From Myxococcota bacterium (lineage in GTDB: Bacteria; Myxococcota; XYA12-FULL-58-9; JALHOP01), in contig JALHOP010000020.1 of assembly GCA_022842935.1 (NCBI GenBank), positions 1 to 64,000 on the forward strand: a stretch of DNA of 64,000 bases, in the 5' to 3' direction. Below the pieces are notes generated by a model. The model was given only the letters and a program-made list of their open reading frames with translations, did not search any database and was not told the DNA's origin. Shown here in pieces: positions 47,156 to 55,562 of this stretch; within the stretch, counting starts at the first letter, position 1, and each line of letters opens with the position of its first letter. The position numbers and the translations under genes are program-made.

Positions 47156-47505
47156 TGTCGGCAGGCGGGTCGCCCGCGACGGCGATAATGTCGGCGAAAC
47201 GGCCCGCTTGCACCGAGCCGACATCGCCGCTCCGGCCAAGCAGTGAAGCCGCGTTCTGCGTCGCCGACAAGATAGCGTCGATTGGCGAGATCCCCATCTT
47301 CACGAGCAACGCGAGCTCCTCGGCGTTGCGACCGTGCGGTACGACCAGCTGATCGGTGCCGAAAGCTATCTTAACGCCGGCCTTGTAGGCTTCGGCGATG
47401 TTCTTCTGCGATCCGTCGATGAGCTTACCGGCGTGGATGACGATCTCTCGTGCGGAACCGGCGCGGGCGGCCAGCAGCAACGCCGCGCACACGAAAAATT
47501 CTCAT
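47097..47505 (-). pseudogene. Internally deleted, frameshifted amidohydrolase
   Basis: The 3' part encodes the C-terminal end of an imidazolonepropionase-type amidohydrolase: AGVKIAFGTDQLVVPHG (metal-Asp region), SPIDAILSATQNAASLLG and VQAGRFADIIAVAGDP. This is joined directly to what looks like the N-terminal signal and first strand (VCAALLLAARAGSA, IVIHAGKLIDG). The whole middle, with the HxH metal motif (roughly 280-300 residues in full-length members), is absent. In addition, an ATG at 47505 with SD GGAAG opens MRIF and is one base out of frame with VCAALLL at a TTTTTC run, so the signal peptide is broken too. Confidence 0.82.
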
Positions 47506-47570
47506 GGGTCGCTTCCATAGCTTGAGGCGATCAGGACGCAACACCCTTGTCGCCGTGACGGCGCGAAGCT

Positions 47571-47966
47571 ATGCAGAGGGGAATGGCCGGTACTGCCGCA
47601 GCAAGCCCTCTCGCATTCGAATCCTTTTGGAGCTGGCTCACGGGCCACACGACCTGCATCGTCGAGGCTTCCGTTGGCGACGCCCTCATCAAGGATCACG
47701 ATCTCGCGCACTGGGACGTCTTCCAGACGCGAGAGGGCGACTGCATCTGCCACGTGCTTATCGGGAAGGCGCTGATCGCCCAGATCCAGATCGACCCGAA
47801 GCAAGTGTTGCTCGTGCATGCCTCGCCTGACCCTGACGATCCGGAGGCCGCGCGCTGGGTCTTCGACTGCCTTACGGGTCCCGAAGACGACGCCTATACG
47901 TTTTGCAGTTTCACCATGGCGCACGGCATGGAGCAGACGCGTGGTCATCAAATGGTCAAGCACTGA
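47571..47966 (+). CDS. Small protein of unknown function
   Basis: A 131-residue soluble protein, Asp/His/Cys-rich (WSWLTGHTTCIVEASVGDAL, DCICHVLIGKALIAQ, FCSFTMAHGMEQTRGHQMVKH, quoted in part). No family recognised. The start may be ATG 47571 or ATG 47583; SDs are poor (GAGGGG lies too near the latter). The minus strand is also open here, but this strand has more protein-like composition. It is divergent from the amidohydrolase remnant. Confidence 0.55.
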   Translation: MQRGMAGTAAASPLAFESFWSWLTGHTTCIVEASVGDALIKDHDLAHWDVFQTREGDCICHVLIGKALIAQIQIDPKQVLLVHASPDPDDPEAARWVFDCLTGPEDDAYTFCSFTMAHGMEQTRGHQMVKH

Positions 47967-48078
47967 CCCGGTCGTGAGATAAGCTCAAGCGGCAAAGGGT
48001 TCGTGTCGTTCGTAGAATTTTGATGGCGTGTGGACTCCTTTTTCGGGTTCGGCGCCAAGCCTCCAAAGGGGGACGACA

Positions 48079-48633
48079 ATGCCGGGTCGGCTTCCCGGGG
48101 TCTTCTTCAAGCTCGTCGTGAGCAACATGCTCGAGAATACGGGCACGGTACTTTTCCCGCAGGCACGTCGTCGCATCGCCGAGATGCAGCCTGATGCCCT
48201 CTATCCCTGGGACGACTTTACGGACCTGATGCAAACCGTGGCGGCGAGGCTTCCGCGCGAAACCTTGGTTTCCATTGGAGAACGCATCATCGAAGAGGCG
48301 CGCGACGATTTCGCACGGCTGGGCTTTACCGGGCTCGAGCAGATCATGAAGGACTGGGGCGCCCTGTTCAATTCCTTCATCCATGGAGCCCCTGCCCGTG
48401 ATCTCGTGCGCACTGAGTCGTTTCAAGCGGGCAGGGTGGCGATCGTTGCCGGCATTGCGCAACCCGAGGCGCTGATCGAAGGCTACTTGCGCGGTGTCAT
48501 CAAGGTCTATGGTGGCGCTACGCTGACGAGCCTCGAGATCAAGCCGCTGATCATTGGTGGCGCCAACTACAACCGCTTCCTGCTCACTTGGGTAGAAAAC
48601 GGCGCGCTTGCGGAAAGCTCGTTGCGCAGTTGA
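48079..48633 (+). CDS. Conserved-looking protein of unknown function, possibly DUF2378-like
   Basis: A 184-residue soluble protein with a good SD (AGGGGGACGA before ATG at 48079). Layout: short N-terminus, helical segment PWDDFTDLMQTVAARLPRE, then GLEQIMKDWGALFNSF and VYGGATLTSLEI. The size and the 'Y.W.DF..L...VA..LP...' pattern recall small myxobacterial DUF2378-type proteins, but this is a weak resemblance from memory. Downstream larE begins 25 bp later. Confidence 0.65.
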   Translation: MPGRLPGVFFKLVVSNMLENTGTVLFPQARRRIAEMQPDALYPWDDFTDLMQTVAARLPRETLVSIGERIIEEARDDFARLGFTGLEQIMKDWGALFNSFIHGAPARDLVRTESFQAGRVAIVAGIAQPEALIEGYLRGVIKVYGGATLTSLEIKPLIIGGANYNRFLLTWVENGALAESSLRS

Positions 48634-48658
48634 ACGGGCGAGGATACGAGGACGCCCG

Positions 48659-49456
48659 ATGTCGTCCTCTGAGAGGGTCACCCTCGCCGAGATCCTGCAG
48701 CGCTCGACCCCGCTAGCCGTCGCGGTAAGCGGAGGAGTCGACAGCGTCACTCTTGCCGCTTTCGCGGACGAGTTGCTTGGCAGTCGGAATGTCCTGATGG
48801 TGCACGCTACGTCACCGGCGGTACCGGGCGACGCGCGGCAACGACTCGAGGAGCTTGCCCTCGCGCGTGGGTGGGATCTCCGCTGTATCGACGCTGGTGA
48901 GCTCGAAGACCCGCGTTACGTCGAGAACCCCGTCAATCGCTGCTACTTCTGCAAAGCAGACCTCTATGGCGCCATGCGGCGTGTGACGGACCGCCAGCTC
49001 GTATCGGGGACGAACCTCGACGACCTTGGTGAATATCGCCCGGGCCTCGTGGCCGCGCGCGAAGCTGGAGTCTTGCACCCGTTCGTCGAGGCTCGCATGA
49101 CCAAGAGGGCGGTGCGTGACCTCGCGCGCTCCCTGGGGCTCGCTCACGTGGCGGAGTTGCCGGCTTCTCCGTGCCTATCGAGCCGAATCGAGACAGGCAT
49201 CCCCATCTCGAAGTCCGCGCTGCGTTTCGTCGAGGAAGCCGAAGGGCTTCTTCGCTCCCGATTCGGACGTGACGCCGTCCTGCGTTGCCGTGTCCGCGCG
49301 AGCGGAGTGGTCGTCGAGCTCGGGGCGGGCCTCGCGGAAGATGCAGGGCTGGCGGGTGAAGTATCGGCGCTAGCTCGCGCGTTTGGCATTGCGCCCGCCG
49401 ACGTGATGTTCGCGCCGTATGTGAATGGTAGTGCGTTTTTGCGGACTCGTGGATGA
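48659..49456 (+). CDS. larE: LarE-type ATP-dependent sulfur transferase (nickel-pincer cofactor)
   Basis: A 265-residue PP-loop protein. SGGVDSVTLA (24-33) is the ATP-binding PP-loop, NRCYFCKADLYGAM (93-106) is a family signature, and ASPCLSSRI holds Cys172 at the place of the sacrificial Cys176 of Lactiplantibacillus LarE. LarE gives its sulfur to build the nickel pincer nucleotide of lactate racemase and related LarA enzymes. ATG 48659 has SD GAGGA; frame upstream is not used. The next gene, a nickel/cobalt permease, overlaps by ATGA, fitting a nickel-cofactor role. larA, larB and larC are not in this window. Confidence 0.93.
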   Translation: MSSSERVTLAEILQRSTPLAVAVSGGVDSVTLAAFADELLGSRNVLMVHATSPAVPGDARQRLEELALARGWDLRCIDAGELEDPRYVENPVNRCYFCKADLYGAMRRVTDRQLVSGTNLDDLGEYRPGLVAAREAGVLHPFVEARMTKRAVRDLARSLGLAHVAELPASPCLSSRIETGIPISKSALRFVEEAEGLLRSRFGRDAVLRCRVRASGVVVELGAGLAEDAGLAGEVSALARAFGIAPADVMFAPYVNGSAFLRTRG

Positions 49457-50448
49457 GCTTGATTCCGACTTACGTATGCCTGTTGTCCGCGAACCTCGCG
49501 GCCTGGGTTTGGGCGTATGTCGCTTTCGGCGACCGGCCGGCGCTCCTCGCCATGGCCTTGCTTGCGTACGTCTTCGGGCTGCGTCACGCGGTCGACGCGG
49601 ACCACATCGCAGCCATCGACAATGTGGTGCGCAAGCTCGTGCAGGAGAACAAACGCGCTGAACACGTCGGTCTTTATTTCTCCTTGGGGCACTCGACCAT
49701 CGTCGTGCTCGCGACCGCCGCCGTGGCCAGCACGGCGAGCCATTTCAAGGAGCTCATCGAGGAGGTGGCGCGTATCGGATCGTTCGTGGGCGCGGCGACC
49801 TCGGCGACCTTCTTGCTCATCGTTGGTGCGTTAAACCTCGTGGTGTTGCGCGGTATCTGGCGCGCATTCGTGCGCGCGCAGCGTGGCGAGCCTCTCGACG
49901 CGGGCCTTGCCCAGGGTGGCATCATGGCGCGACTCTTCGGCGGGACCTTCGGCTCGATTGGTCGCGCCGCGCACATGTATCCCCTTGGTTTTCTCTTCGG
50001 GCTGGGCTTCGACACCGCGACGGAGATTGGCTTGCTCGGTATCTCGGCGAGCAGCGCAGCCGGCGGATTGAAGGTCCTCGAGGTGATGGTGTTTCCGACG
50101 CTGTTCACCGCCGGTATGGCCCTTATCGACACGACCGACAGTGTCCTGATGGTACGTGCCTACCGCTGGGCCTTTGTCCGCCCGGCTCGCAAGCTTTGGT
50201 ACAATTTGACGATGACCGGCGCCTCGGTCGCGGTCGCGTTGGTGATCGGGGGCGCCGAGGCGCTCCACCTCATCGGCGAGAAGCTCGAGCTTGCTGGGCC
50301 GTTTTGGCGGGCGGTTGAGGCGTTCAATGAGAGCCTGGCGAGCCTCGGCGCGGTCGTCGCGGCGCTCTTCATCGGGAGCTGGGTCCTCTCGGTCGCGATC
50401 TATCGGTGGAAGCGTTTCGACGACCTGTCAGCGCGCCCCCAAAGTTAG
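49453..50448 (+). CDS. NiCoT-family nickel/cobalt permease (HoxN/NixA type)
   Basis: A 331-residue inner-membrane protein with about eight helices. The NiCoT signature RHAVDADHIAAIDN (45-58, HX4DH) lies in helix 2, and later signatures FSLGHSTIVVL (about 75-85) and LGFDTATEIGLL are present. It imports Ni2+ and/or Co2+. Overlap by ATGA with larE makes nickel the likely substrate. No B12 or nickel riboswitch is seen before the pair. Confidence 0.92.
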   Translation: MSLIPTYVCLLSANLAAWVWAYVAFGDRPALLAMALLAYVFGLRHAVDADHIAAIDNVVRKLVQENKRAEHVGLYFSLGHSTIVVLATAAVASTASHFKELIEEVARIGSFVGAATSATFLLIVGALNLVVLRGIWRAFVRAQRGEPLDAGLAQGGIMARLFGGTFGSIGRAAHMYPLGFLFGLGFDTATEIGLLGISASSAAGGLKVLEVMVFPTLFTAGMALIDTTDSVLMVRAYRWAFVRPARKLWYNLTMTGASVAVALVIGGAEALHLIGEKLELAGPFWRAVEAFNESLASLGAVVAALFIGSWVLSVAIYRWKRFDDLSARPQS

Positions 50449-50522
50449 CTCTTTCACCGACCCTCCGTTTTGGTGCTACGCTGTCGCCCGGTAGTAGTTT
50501 TTCACCGCTAACAGGAGAGAAC

Positions 50523-50948
50523 GTGGGTCTAGTCTCGGGCATTTGGCTTGCTGTCTTGGGAATTCTCGGCGCGGCGACGCTCATCGTCTCGAAGCGCCCT
50601 GACGCTAAAGAAGCCATCGACAAGCTGGTGCCATACCAGGGTTGGATCGGTGCGGTCTCGGCGTTCTGGGGTGCGTGGGGCGTGATCAACGCGATCCTCA
50701 ACATGAACTGGCTCACCATCGTGCCGATCTTCTGGATCACCTTCACCGTGAGCGCCGTATTGCAGTTGGCTCTCGGTATCTTGCTCGGCGTCGGCATCTT
50801 CAAGACGTTCGTCAAGAACCCAGAAGCCAACAAGCGCATGGACCAGACGGTCGCGAAGCTCGCGCCGTACCAGACCAAGTTCGGCCTCGCTGCGATCGGC
50901 GTTGGCGTCTGGATGGTCGTGGTGTCGATTATGTGGCGCGTGGGCTAA
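50523..50948 (+). CDS. Small membrane protein with internal duplication
   Basis: A 141-residue protein starting at GTG with SD AGGAGA. It has about four membrane helices (GIWLAVLGILGAATLIV, WIGAVSAFWGAWGVINAIL, FWITFTVSAVLQLALGILLG, FGLAAIGVGVWMVVVSI). The segments DKLVPYQGWIGAV and AKLAPYQTKFGLA repeat the pattern x-KL-x-PYQ-xx-x-G, suggesting duplication. No family recognised. It lies 74 bp after the nickel permease and may be independent. Confidence 0.72.
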   Translation: MGLVSGIWLAVLGILGAATLIVSKRPDAKEAIDKLVPYQGWIGAVSAFWGAWGVINAILNMNWLTIVPIFWITFTVSAVLQLALGILLGVGIFKTFVKNPEANKRMDQTVAKLAPYQTKFGLAAIGVGVWMVVVSIMWRVG

Positions 50949-50972
50949 CGCCCTTGCGTTGTGGCTTGGGAG

Positions 50973-50997
50973 GGCGGCGCGAGTGATCGCGCTCGCC
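50973..50997. terminator. GC-rich hairpin after the small membrane protein gene
   Basis: GGCGGCGCGA pairs with TCGCGC-T-CGCC around a GTGA loop with a single bulged T. It starts 24 bp after the stop of the small membrane protein gene. There is no T-run, so intrinsic termination is uncertain. Confidence 0.4.
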
Positions 50998-51169
50998 CCC
51001 CATCCGCCTGTATTAGCTGCGTAAAATAGTGCGTCGCGCCAACCTCGAGCAGCAAAAATACGCACTTCGGCCGTAGGGCCGCCGATACCGATCCCGAACA
51101 CATAGCGGGGCCGGACTCGCGCGGTGCATGGGGCACCACCAGACACGGTCTCGCGGAGGAGACCGAACG

Positions 51170-52297
51170 ATGTCTGGGTTATTCGGCCCTGGTAGTGTGC
51201 CCTTCTTGCGGGCAGGTCCGGGACAGCTGGCTCGCCCGATCCCGGTTCCGCTTGGCGGCGCACGGCTACCGATCGCTCCAAGACTTCCGCTAGCCCCACG
51301 GCTTCCTCCGGTGATGGCGCCAGGTCTCCCGCCAGGCGTGCCAAACATCGTCGCCCCCCCGCGCGTCATGCCGACGCTGCCGCGACCCAGCCTCGGAGGC
51401 CTGCCGGTTCGCGGGGTCCCGACGCCCGGCGTTGTCTCCCCCGGTGGCCTTACCGCCGTTCGCCCAGGCGGCGTGCTGGCGCCCGGCGTGGTCTCTCCCG
51501 GCGTGGTCTCTCCCGGCGGGCTTACCCCCATTCGCCCCGGCGGCGTCCCCGCGCTCGCTGGACCCGTGGCTCCGGTGGCACCGCTTGGCACCAACTTGGG
51601 TGTCAGCAATGGCCTTGGCGTGACCCGTCCTGGCATCTTGTTGCCCGGTGGCTCGCCCGCGACCCCGGGCATTCCAACCGGCCCCATCGCTCCCGCGGTG
51701 CCCGTGCGTCCCGGAGGCGTTTCCCCCGGTGTCATCGCGCCAGGTGTCATCGCCCCTGGTGTCGCTGTGCCCGGCGTGTCGCCTGGGTTGCCACCGGACC
51801 AAGGCAGCTTCCTTGACCGCATCCTTGGGCAAGGACAGCAGATCCAAATCGGTCCACAGGGCGCGCAGATCGGTCCGCAGGGCGCACCTTTGGGTGCGCA
51901 GGCGCCCGGCGCGTATCCGTATCAGCAGGGCGTGATTCCGCCGCGCGGCTTGCCCCCGACGGGGCCTGGCGGCGTGATGCCGGGGATGGCGCCCAATGGC
52001 ACCTGCCGACCCTACAACAACGGCCTCATCGGCTTCTTCGACAACACCGTTGGTGCTGCCGTGAAGCGCATGATGGGCATCCGCGACACCTGCTGGGGAC
52101 CGACCGGTCAAACCACGGTGCCGCCCGGCCAGGTCGACCCTGGCCGCTATATCGTGCCGCAAGGTACGGGCATTCCGCCTGGCGGGATGCGTCCACTGCC
52201 AACGGTCCCGGCGCCCACGATGGTGCCGGGCGCCGGTGTCCCACCTGGTGTCCAGCTCACTCGGCCGATGCCAGTCGGCCCGCGGGCTTTCCAGTAG
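51170..52297 (+). CDS. Pro/Gly-rich low-complexity protein of unknown function
   Basis: A 375-residue protein; ATG 51170 follows a strong SD (GGAGGAG) with 8 nt spacing, and frame upstream is not used. Nearly all of it is Pro/Gly/Val-rich with imperfect repeats such as GVVSPGG, RPGGVPA and GVIAPGV; a Gln-rich stretch (GQGQQIQIGPQGAQIGPQG) lies at about 220-245. The one ordered part (about 285-315: GTCRPYNNGLIGFFDNTVG, VKRMMGIRDTC) has two Cys. No signal peptide is visible. Possibly a structural or surface protein, but this is inference. Confidence 0.7.
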   Translation: MSGLFGPGSVPFLRAGPGQLARPIPVPLGGARLPIAPRLPLAPRLPPVMAPGLPPGVPNIVAPPRVMPTLPRPSLGGLPVRGVPTPGVVSPGGLTAVRPGGVLAPGVVSPGVVSPGGLTPIRPGGVPALAGPVAPVAPLGTNLGVSNGLGVTRPGILLPGGSPATPGIPTGPIAPAVPVRPGGVSPGVIAPGVIAPGVAVPGVSPGLPPDQGSFLDRILGQGQQIQIGPQGAQIGPQGAPLGAQAPGAYPYQQGVIPPRGLPPTGPGGVMPGMAPNGTCRPYNNGLIGFFDNTVGAAVKRMMGIRDTCWGPTGQTTVPPGQVDPGRYIVPQGTGIPPGGMRPLPTVPAPTMVPGAGVPPGVQLTRPMPVGPRAFQ

Positions 52298-52608
52298 CGT
52301 TCATCTCACCGCGGCGCCGCAGCCACACGGTAGGCGGCGTCGCGGTGGGGTAGGTTCGAGCCATCGCAGTGTTGTCCGTTATTGCGGAGGCAAGGCCGCA
52401 GCGCAGAGAATGGTGACGAGCGCGTGTTTGGCTAATCGTCCTTAGGCCGGCGACCCCTGGGGGACCGGCAGACGGTTGTCGGTCTGCGGTCGCCATTCGG
52501 GCATCGCCTTCGGGCTGTCGGGCTGTGCTATCGGCTATCGGCTATCGGCTATCGGGCTATCGGGCTATCGGGCTATCGCCTGTCGTCTATCGGCCGGCCC
52601 TGCGACAC
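52298..52608. other. Convergent intergenic region with hairpin and repeats, 311 bp
   Basis: Between two convergent genes. It holds a hairpin (52464-52490, arms GCAGAC and GTCTGC extended by ACC/GGT) that may act as a bidirectional terminator, and then the heptanucleotide array described separately. No gene is seen. Confidence 0.6.
52511..52595. repeat. Heptanucleotide CTATCGG tandem array
   Basis: Degenerate tandem copies of CTATCGG, some lengthened to GCTATCGG and some changed to CTGTCGG. About ten units are visible. A second array of related CAGTCGG/CAATCGG units lies at 60456-60560. Confidence 0.85.
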
Positions 52609-53589
52609 TCAGCCAAACGTCGGCCCACCAACTGGGCGACCTTCCGCCTCGAGGTTCGCGAGGTGCGCGCGCAAGTCGTCGCTGCGCTTCTGCTCGACCT
52701 GCACGGCGTATTCGGCGCTGGCAGCGCGTTCGGCGCGACGCATCGCTTCGGCGTGCGCAGGTTCTGTGACCAGTGGAAGTGCAGCGTGTTTCGGGGCTGT
52801 GTAGTGCGGCGGATTGAACGGCACCGCTTCGCTCAGCTGGTTCTGGGACGGAGGGTTGTACGAGCGGTAGTAGTCGGCTTCGCGGAGCGCACGGACCTCT
52901 TCGCCCCAGCCCGCCGTCGTCGTGTTGATGCTGGCGCCCAACCTTCGGAGGTACGTGTCGACTTGCTCGGGCGTCATACCGCCCTCTCCGGGCGCGGCGG
53001 CATCGATGAGATCCTGGCGAACACGGTCGCGCATGGCGATCGCCGCCTCGAGGAGCCGCGGATCCACATCCCCCCCGGCGTTCGCGATGGCGATCAACAT
53101 GCCGGCGATGGTCAAAGCGCGCAGGCCATCGCTACGCTGCTCACGGCGCTGATATTGCCAGCGCGCCACGTTGCGGGCGACCCACTCGTCCGCAGCCGCT
53201 TCGGCTTCCGCGCGGGTGAGGTTGTGGTCGCGCATGAAAGCGTTGGCCACCGCGTCGCGACGCGAGAAGAAGTAGCGACGAACGGTGTCCGCGGTTGGAC
53301 CGGCGCCACTCGTGACGCCGACGGCATTGAGCGGCTCGCCCTCGAGGCCGCGCAACACGCCTTGGACCTTTTGCCCGCCCGCGCGTGCGCCGACCGTCGC
53401 GTCAATACGCCCGCCACCGGAGGACGGCTGGAGCGCAGGCCCAACGTTGGGGCCGGCTTGCGTCATGATGTGCGCTGGGGGGAGGGGGACGATGGCGCCC
53501 GTGGCCGGTTCGGCGACGATGGGCTCGCCGGCCTGGATCAAGATCAGGTGACTGCCAACAGCATCCGTTCTCTCGACTTTGCCTGCCAT
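52609..53589 (-). CDS. Protein of unknown function with helical C-terminus
   Basis: A 326-residue protein, ATG 53589 with SD AGAGGG; the long open frame upstream is not used. The N-terminus (LILIQAGEPIVAEPATGAIV) looks beta-rich; residues 95-260 are helical and charged (RAEAEAAADEWVARNVARWQ, EAAIAMRDRVRQDLIDAA); the end is Ala/Glu-rich (EAMRRAERAASAEYAVQ). No signal, no membrane segment and no recognised family. The heptamer array begins within a few bp after its stop. Confidence 0.7.
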   Translation of the reverse strand: MAGKVERTDAVGSHLILIQAGEPIVAEPATGAIVPLPPAHIMTQAGPNVGPALQPSSGGGRIDATVGARAGGQKVQGVLRGLEGEPLNAVGVTSGAGPTADTVRRYFFSRRDAVANAFMRDHNLTRAEAEAAADEWVARNVARWQYQRREQRSDGLRALTIAGMLIAIANAGGDVDPRLLEAAIAMRDRVRQDLIDAAAPGEGGMTPEQVDTYLRRLGASINTTTAGWGEEVRALREADYYRSYNPPSQNQLSEAVPFNPPHYTAPKHAALPLVTEPAHAEAMRRAERAASAEYAVQVEQKRSDDLRAHLANLEAEGRPVGGPTFG

Positions 53590-53741
53590 TCGCGCACCCT
53601 CTTGTCGCGGCCCAGAAAGACGAAATTGGGCCTTATCGCGAGTATCGGCAGGGTCCCGCCCGAGTTGCGTCCCAAGGCGATGATGCGATGTCGTCTCGAA
53701 CCTTTCGCGGCGACGGGCATTTAGGCTACAAGCCGTGGCCG

Positions 53742-54251
53742 ATGCGGTTGGGCAGCCTTTGCGTTTTCGTCCTGTTCGTGGCGTCAGTTGCTTACGCCCA
53801 GACGACTTTTGTCGGCGCCAAGCGTTGCCAGACCTGCCACGCCTGGGAGTATCAGGTCTGGGCAAAGGGGCCGCACGCAGCCGCGCGGCAGTCCCTAACT
53901 GCCGAGCAGCTCAAGGACGGCAAGTGCAACAGCTGTCACACGATGGTCCCATCCGAGCTCGAGGAGCAGAAGTTTGCGGGTGTGCAGTGCGAAAGCTGCC
54001 ACGGGGGCGGGCGCTACTATTCACCTACCTATGTGATGAAGGACCGCGAGCTAGCGCGGGCGGTCGGGCTCATCGACGCCACGGCCGAACAGTGTCAGCG
54101 CTGCCACAACGATACGTCGCCCTCAATCAAGCCGTTCGACTTCGCCACCATGTGGGCCAAGATCGATCACGGCCGAGCGGCGCGGGAAGCGGCGGCGAAA
54201 CAAGCCGCACAAGAGCAGCACGGTGATGGCCAAGCGACCGCTGGCAGATAA
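53742..54251 (+). CDS. Exported tetraheme cytochrome c (c554-like)
   Basis: A 169-residue periplasmic protein with signal (LCVFVLFVASVAYAQ). Four CxxCH motifs are visible: CQTCH (about 30), CNSCH (about 63), CESCH (about 82) and CQRCH (about 118). Spacing and the GAKRCQTCHAWEYQVWAKGPH opening (part GAKRCQTCHAWEY) are typical of cytochrome c554/NrfB-like electron carriers. ATG 53742 is taken as it starts the signal peptide; its SD is weak. Its 3' end overlaps engB by 26 nt. Confidence 0.9.
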   Translation: MRLGSLCVFVLFVASVAYAQTTFVGAKRCQTCHAWEYQVWAKGPHAAARQSLTAEQLKDGKCNSCHTMVPSELEEQKFAGVQCESCHGGGRYYSPTYVMKDRELARAVGLIDATAEQCQRCHNDTSPSIKPFDFATMWAKIDHGRAAREAAAKQAAQEQHGDGQATAGR

Positions 54252-54885
54252 GAGCTTCGGGCCGAAGCTCGACCCGCGCCTGGCTCCCCAGGGCGAGTCC
54301 GTTGCCAATCTGCCGCCAACGCGCTTCATCATCTCGGCGTCGAAGTCGTCGCAGCTCCCCGAACACGAGTTCCCCGAGTTCGCCATCATTGGCCGCTCGA
54401 ACGTCGGCAAGAGCTCGCTACTTGGCACGCTACTCAAGAAACCTCAGCTCGTACGCACCTCACGTACGCCGGGGCGGACACAACTCCTCAATTTGTTCCT
54501 TTTCGAGAACGCCATCGCGCTGGTCGACTTGCCTGGCTACGGTTACGCGAAGATGTCGAAGGCCCAGGCCTCGTCGATGCAACGCATGATCGCCGACTAT
54601 TTCGCTGAGCGCCGCGGTCTGCACGGTGTTCTTCAGCTCTTCGATGCCCGCCGCGACGGGCCGACAGCGGACGACCTGCGCGTCGCCGAGCACATCATGA
54701 GTCACAAGCGTCAGCTCTTGGTGGTGCTCACGAAGATCGATCTCATCCCAAAGAACGAGCTCAAGAGCCGCACGCGTGCTTTCGAAAAGGCTCTGGGCGT
54801 TCCTCAAGACGCTTCCGTGGCATTCTCGTCGAAGACCGGGGCAGGGAGGGGGGAGCTCCTGGCGACCCTGCGTGAGCTCATCTGA
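54226..54885 (+). CDS. engB: Ribosome biogenesis GTPase EngB/YihA
   Basis: A 219-residue TRAFAC GTPase. G1 is IGRSNVGKSS, the Thr of G2 is in SRTPGRTQLLN, G3 is DLPGYG, G4 is TKID and G5 is AFSSKTG. It is needed for assembly of the large ribosomal subunit. The first 30 residues are an extension over E. coli YihA. Start ATG 54226 is preferred to the adjacent GTG 54223. Its TGA overlaps the next ATG (TGATG). Confidence 0.95.
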   Translation: MAKRPLADKSFGPKLDPRLAPQGESVANLPPTRFIISASKSSQLPEHEFPEFAIIGRSNVGKSSLLGTLLKKPQLVRTSRTPGRTQLLNLFLFENAIALVDLPGYGYAKMSKAQASSMQRMIADYFAERRGLHGVLQLFDARRDGPTADDLRVAEHIMSHKRQLLVVLTKIDLIPKNELKSRTRAFEKALGVPQDASVAFSSKTGAGRGELLATLRELI

Positions 54886-55562
54886 TGCTGGCCGCGGTCC
54901 TGGTCGCTGCCTCGTGCTGCATGGCTCCAGCCGCGAGAGCGGAGAAGGACCCCGTCGCCGCCGCGAAGGGCGCCGTGACTCCCTCGCCGAAGCCGCGCGC
55001 ACCCTTGGATGGTCATCTGGTCGACTGGATCGTCGCGGTGGTCGACAAGGAGGTGGTCACGCGCAGCGAGCTGGTGTCGGAAGCGCGCATCGCGCTCGCT
55101 TACCGGGGCGGCGAAACCTCGGAGGAGGCGGCCCTAGACGAGGAGTTTCTCCGCGACTTCCGAGATTATCTCATCAACCAGATTCTCATCGCCGACCAGG
55201 CGCGGCGGCTCGGCGCAGCCGAGATCTCCGAAGAGGAGGTGAGCGGCGAGCTCGAGCGCTTTGCGGGGGGCTTCCGCTCGGTTGCGGCCTACGAGGCGTT
55301 CCTGCGCCGATACGATATCGCGCTCGAGACCTTGCGGAGCGCGTTGCGGCGTGACCTGCGCAACGCTCGCTTCATCGATCAGCGCATGCGTGCGCGCTTG
55401 TTGTCTTCGGAGGACGACCCGGAGCGCGATGCCCAATACGTCAAGGCGCTCGAGCGCTGGCTCGCTGAGTTGCGCGATACCGCCGAAATCCGGCTGCCGG
55501 GCAAAAACGGTGAGCTCGAGGTGCAGGATGCACGCCGCGATCCGCAACGCGACCGACGCTGA
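54885..55562 (+). CDS. Exported SurA N-terminal-domain protein without PPIase domain
   Basis: A 225-residue protein with a signal peptide (AAVLVAASCCMAPAARA). Residues 45-190 follow the SurA N-terminal chaperone domain: LVDWIVAVVDKEVVTRSELV, EFLRDFRDYLINQILIADQA and a helical segment of SurA type. No parvulin PPIase domain follows, so it should act as a periplasmic chaperone only. The ATG overlaps the engB stop and the end overlaps rimI by 35 nt; translation is probably coupled. Confidence 0.85.
   Translation: MLAAVLVAASCCMAPAARAEKDPVAAAKGAVTPSPKPRAPLDGHLVDWIVAVVDKEVVTRSELVSEARIALAYRGGETSEEAALDEEFLRDFRDYLINQILIADQARRLGAAEISEEEVSGELERFAGGFRSVAAYEAFLRRYDIALETLRSALRRDLRNARFIDQRMRARLLSSEDDPERDAQYVKALERWLAELRDTAEIRLPGKNGELEVQDARRDPQRDRR

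Noticed and set aside
48659-50448. Complete lactate racemase operon
   Set aside because: Only larE and a permease are present; larA, larB and larC are absent here.
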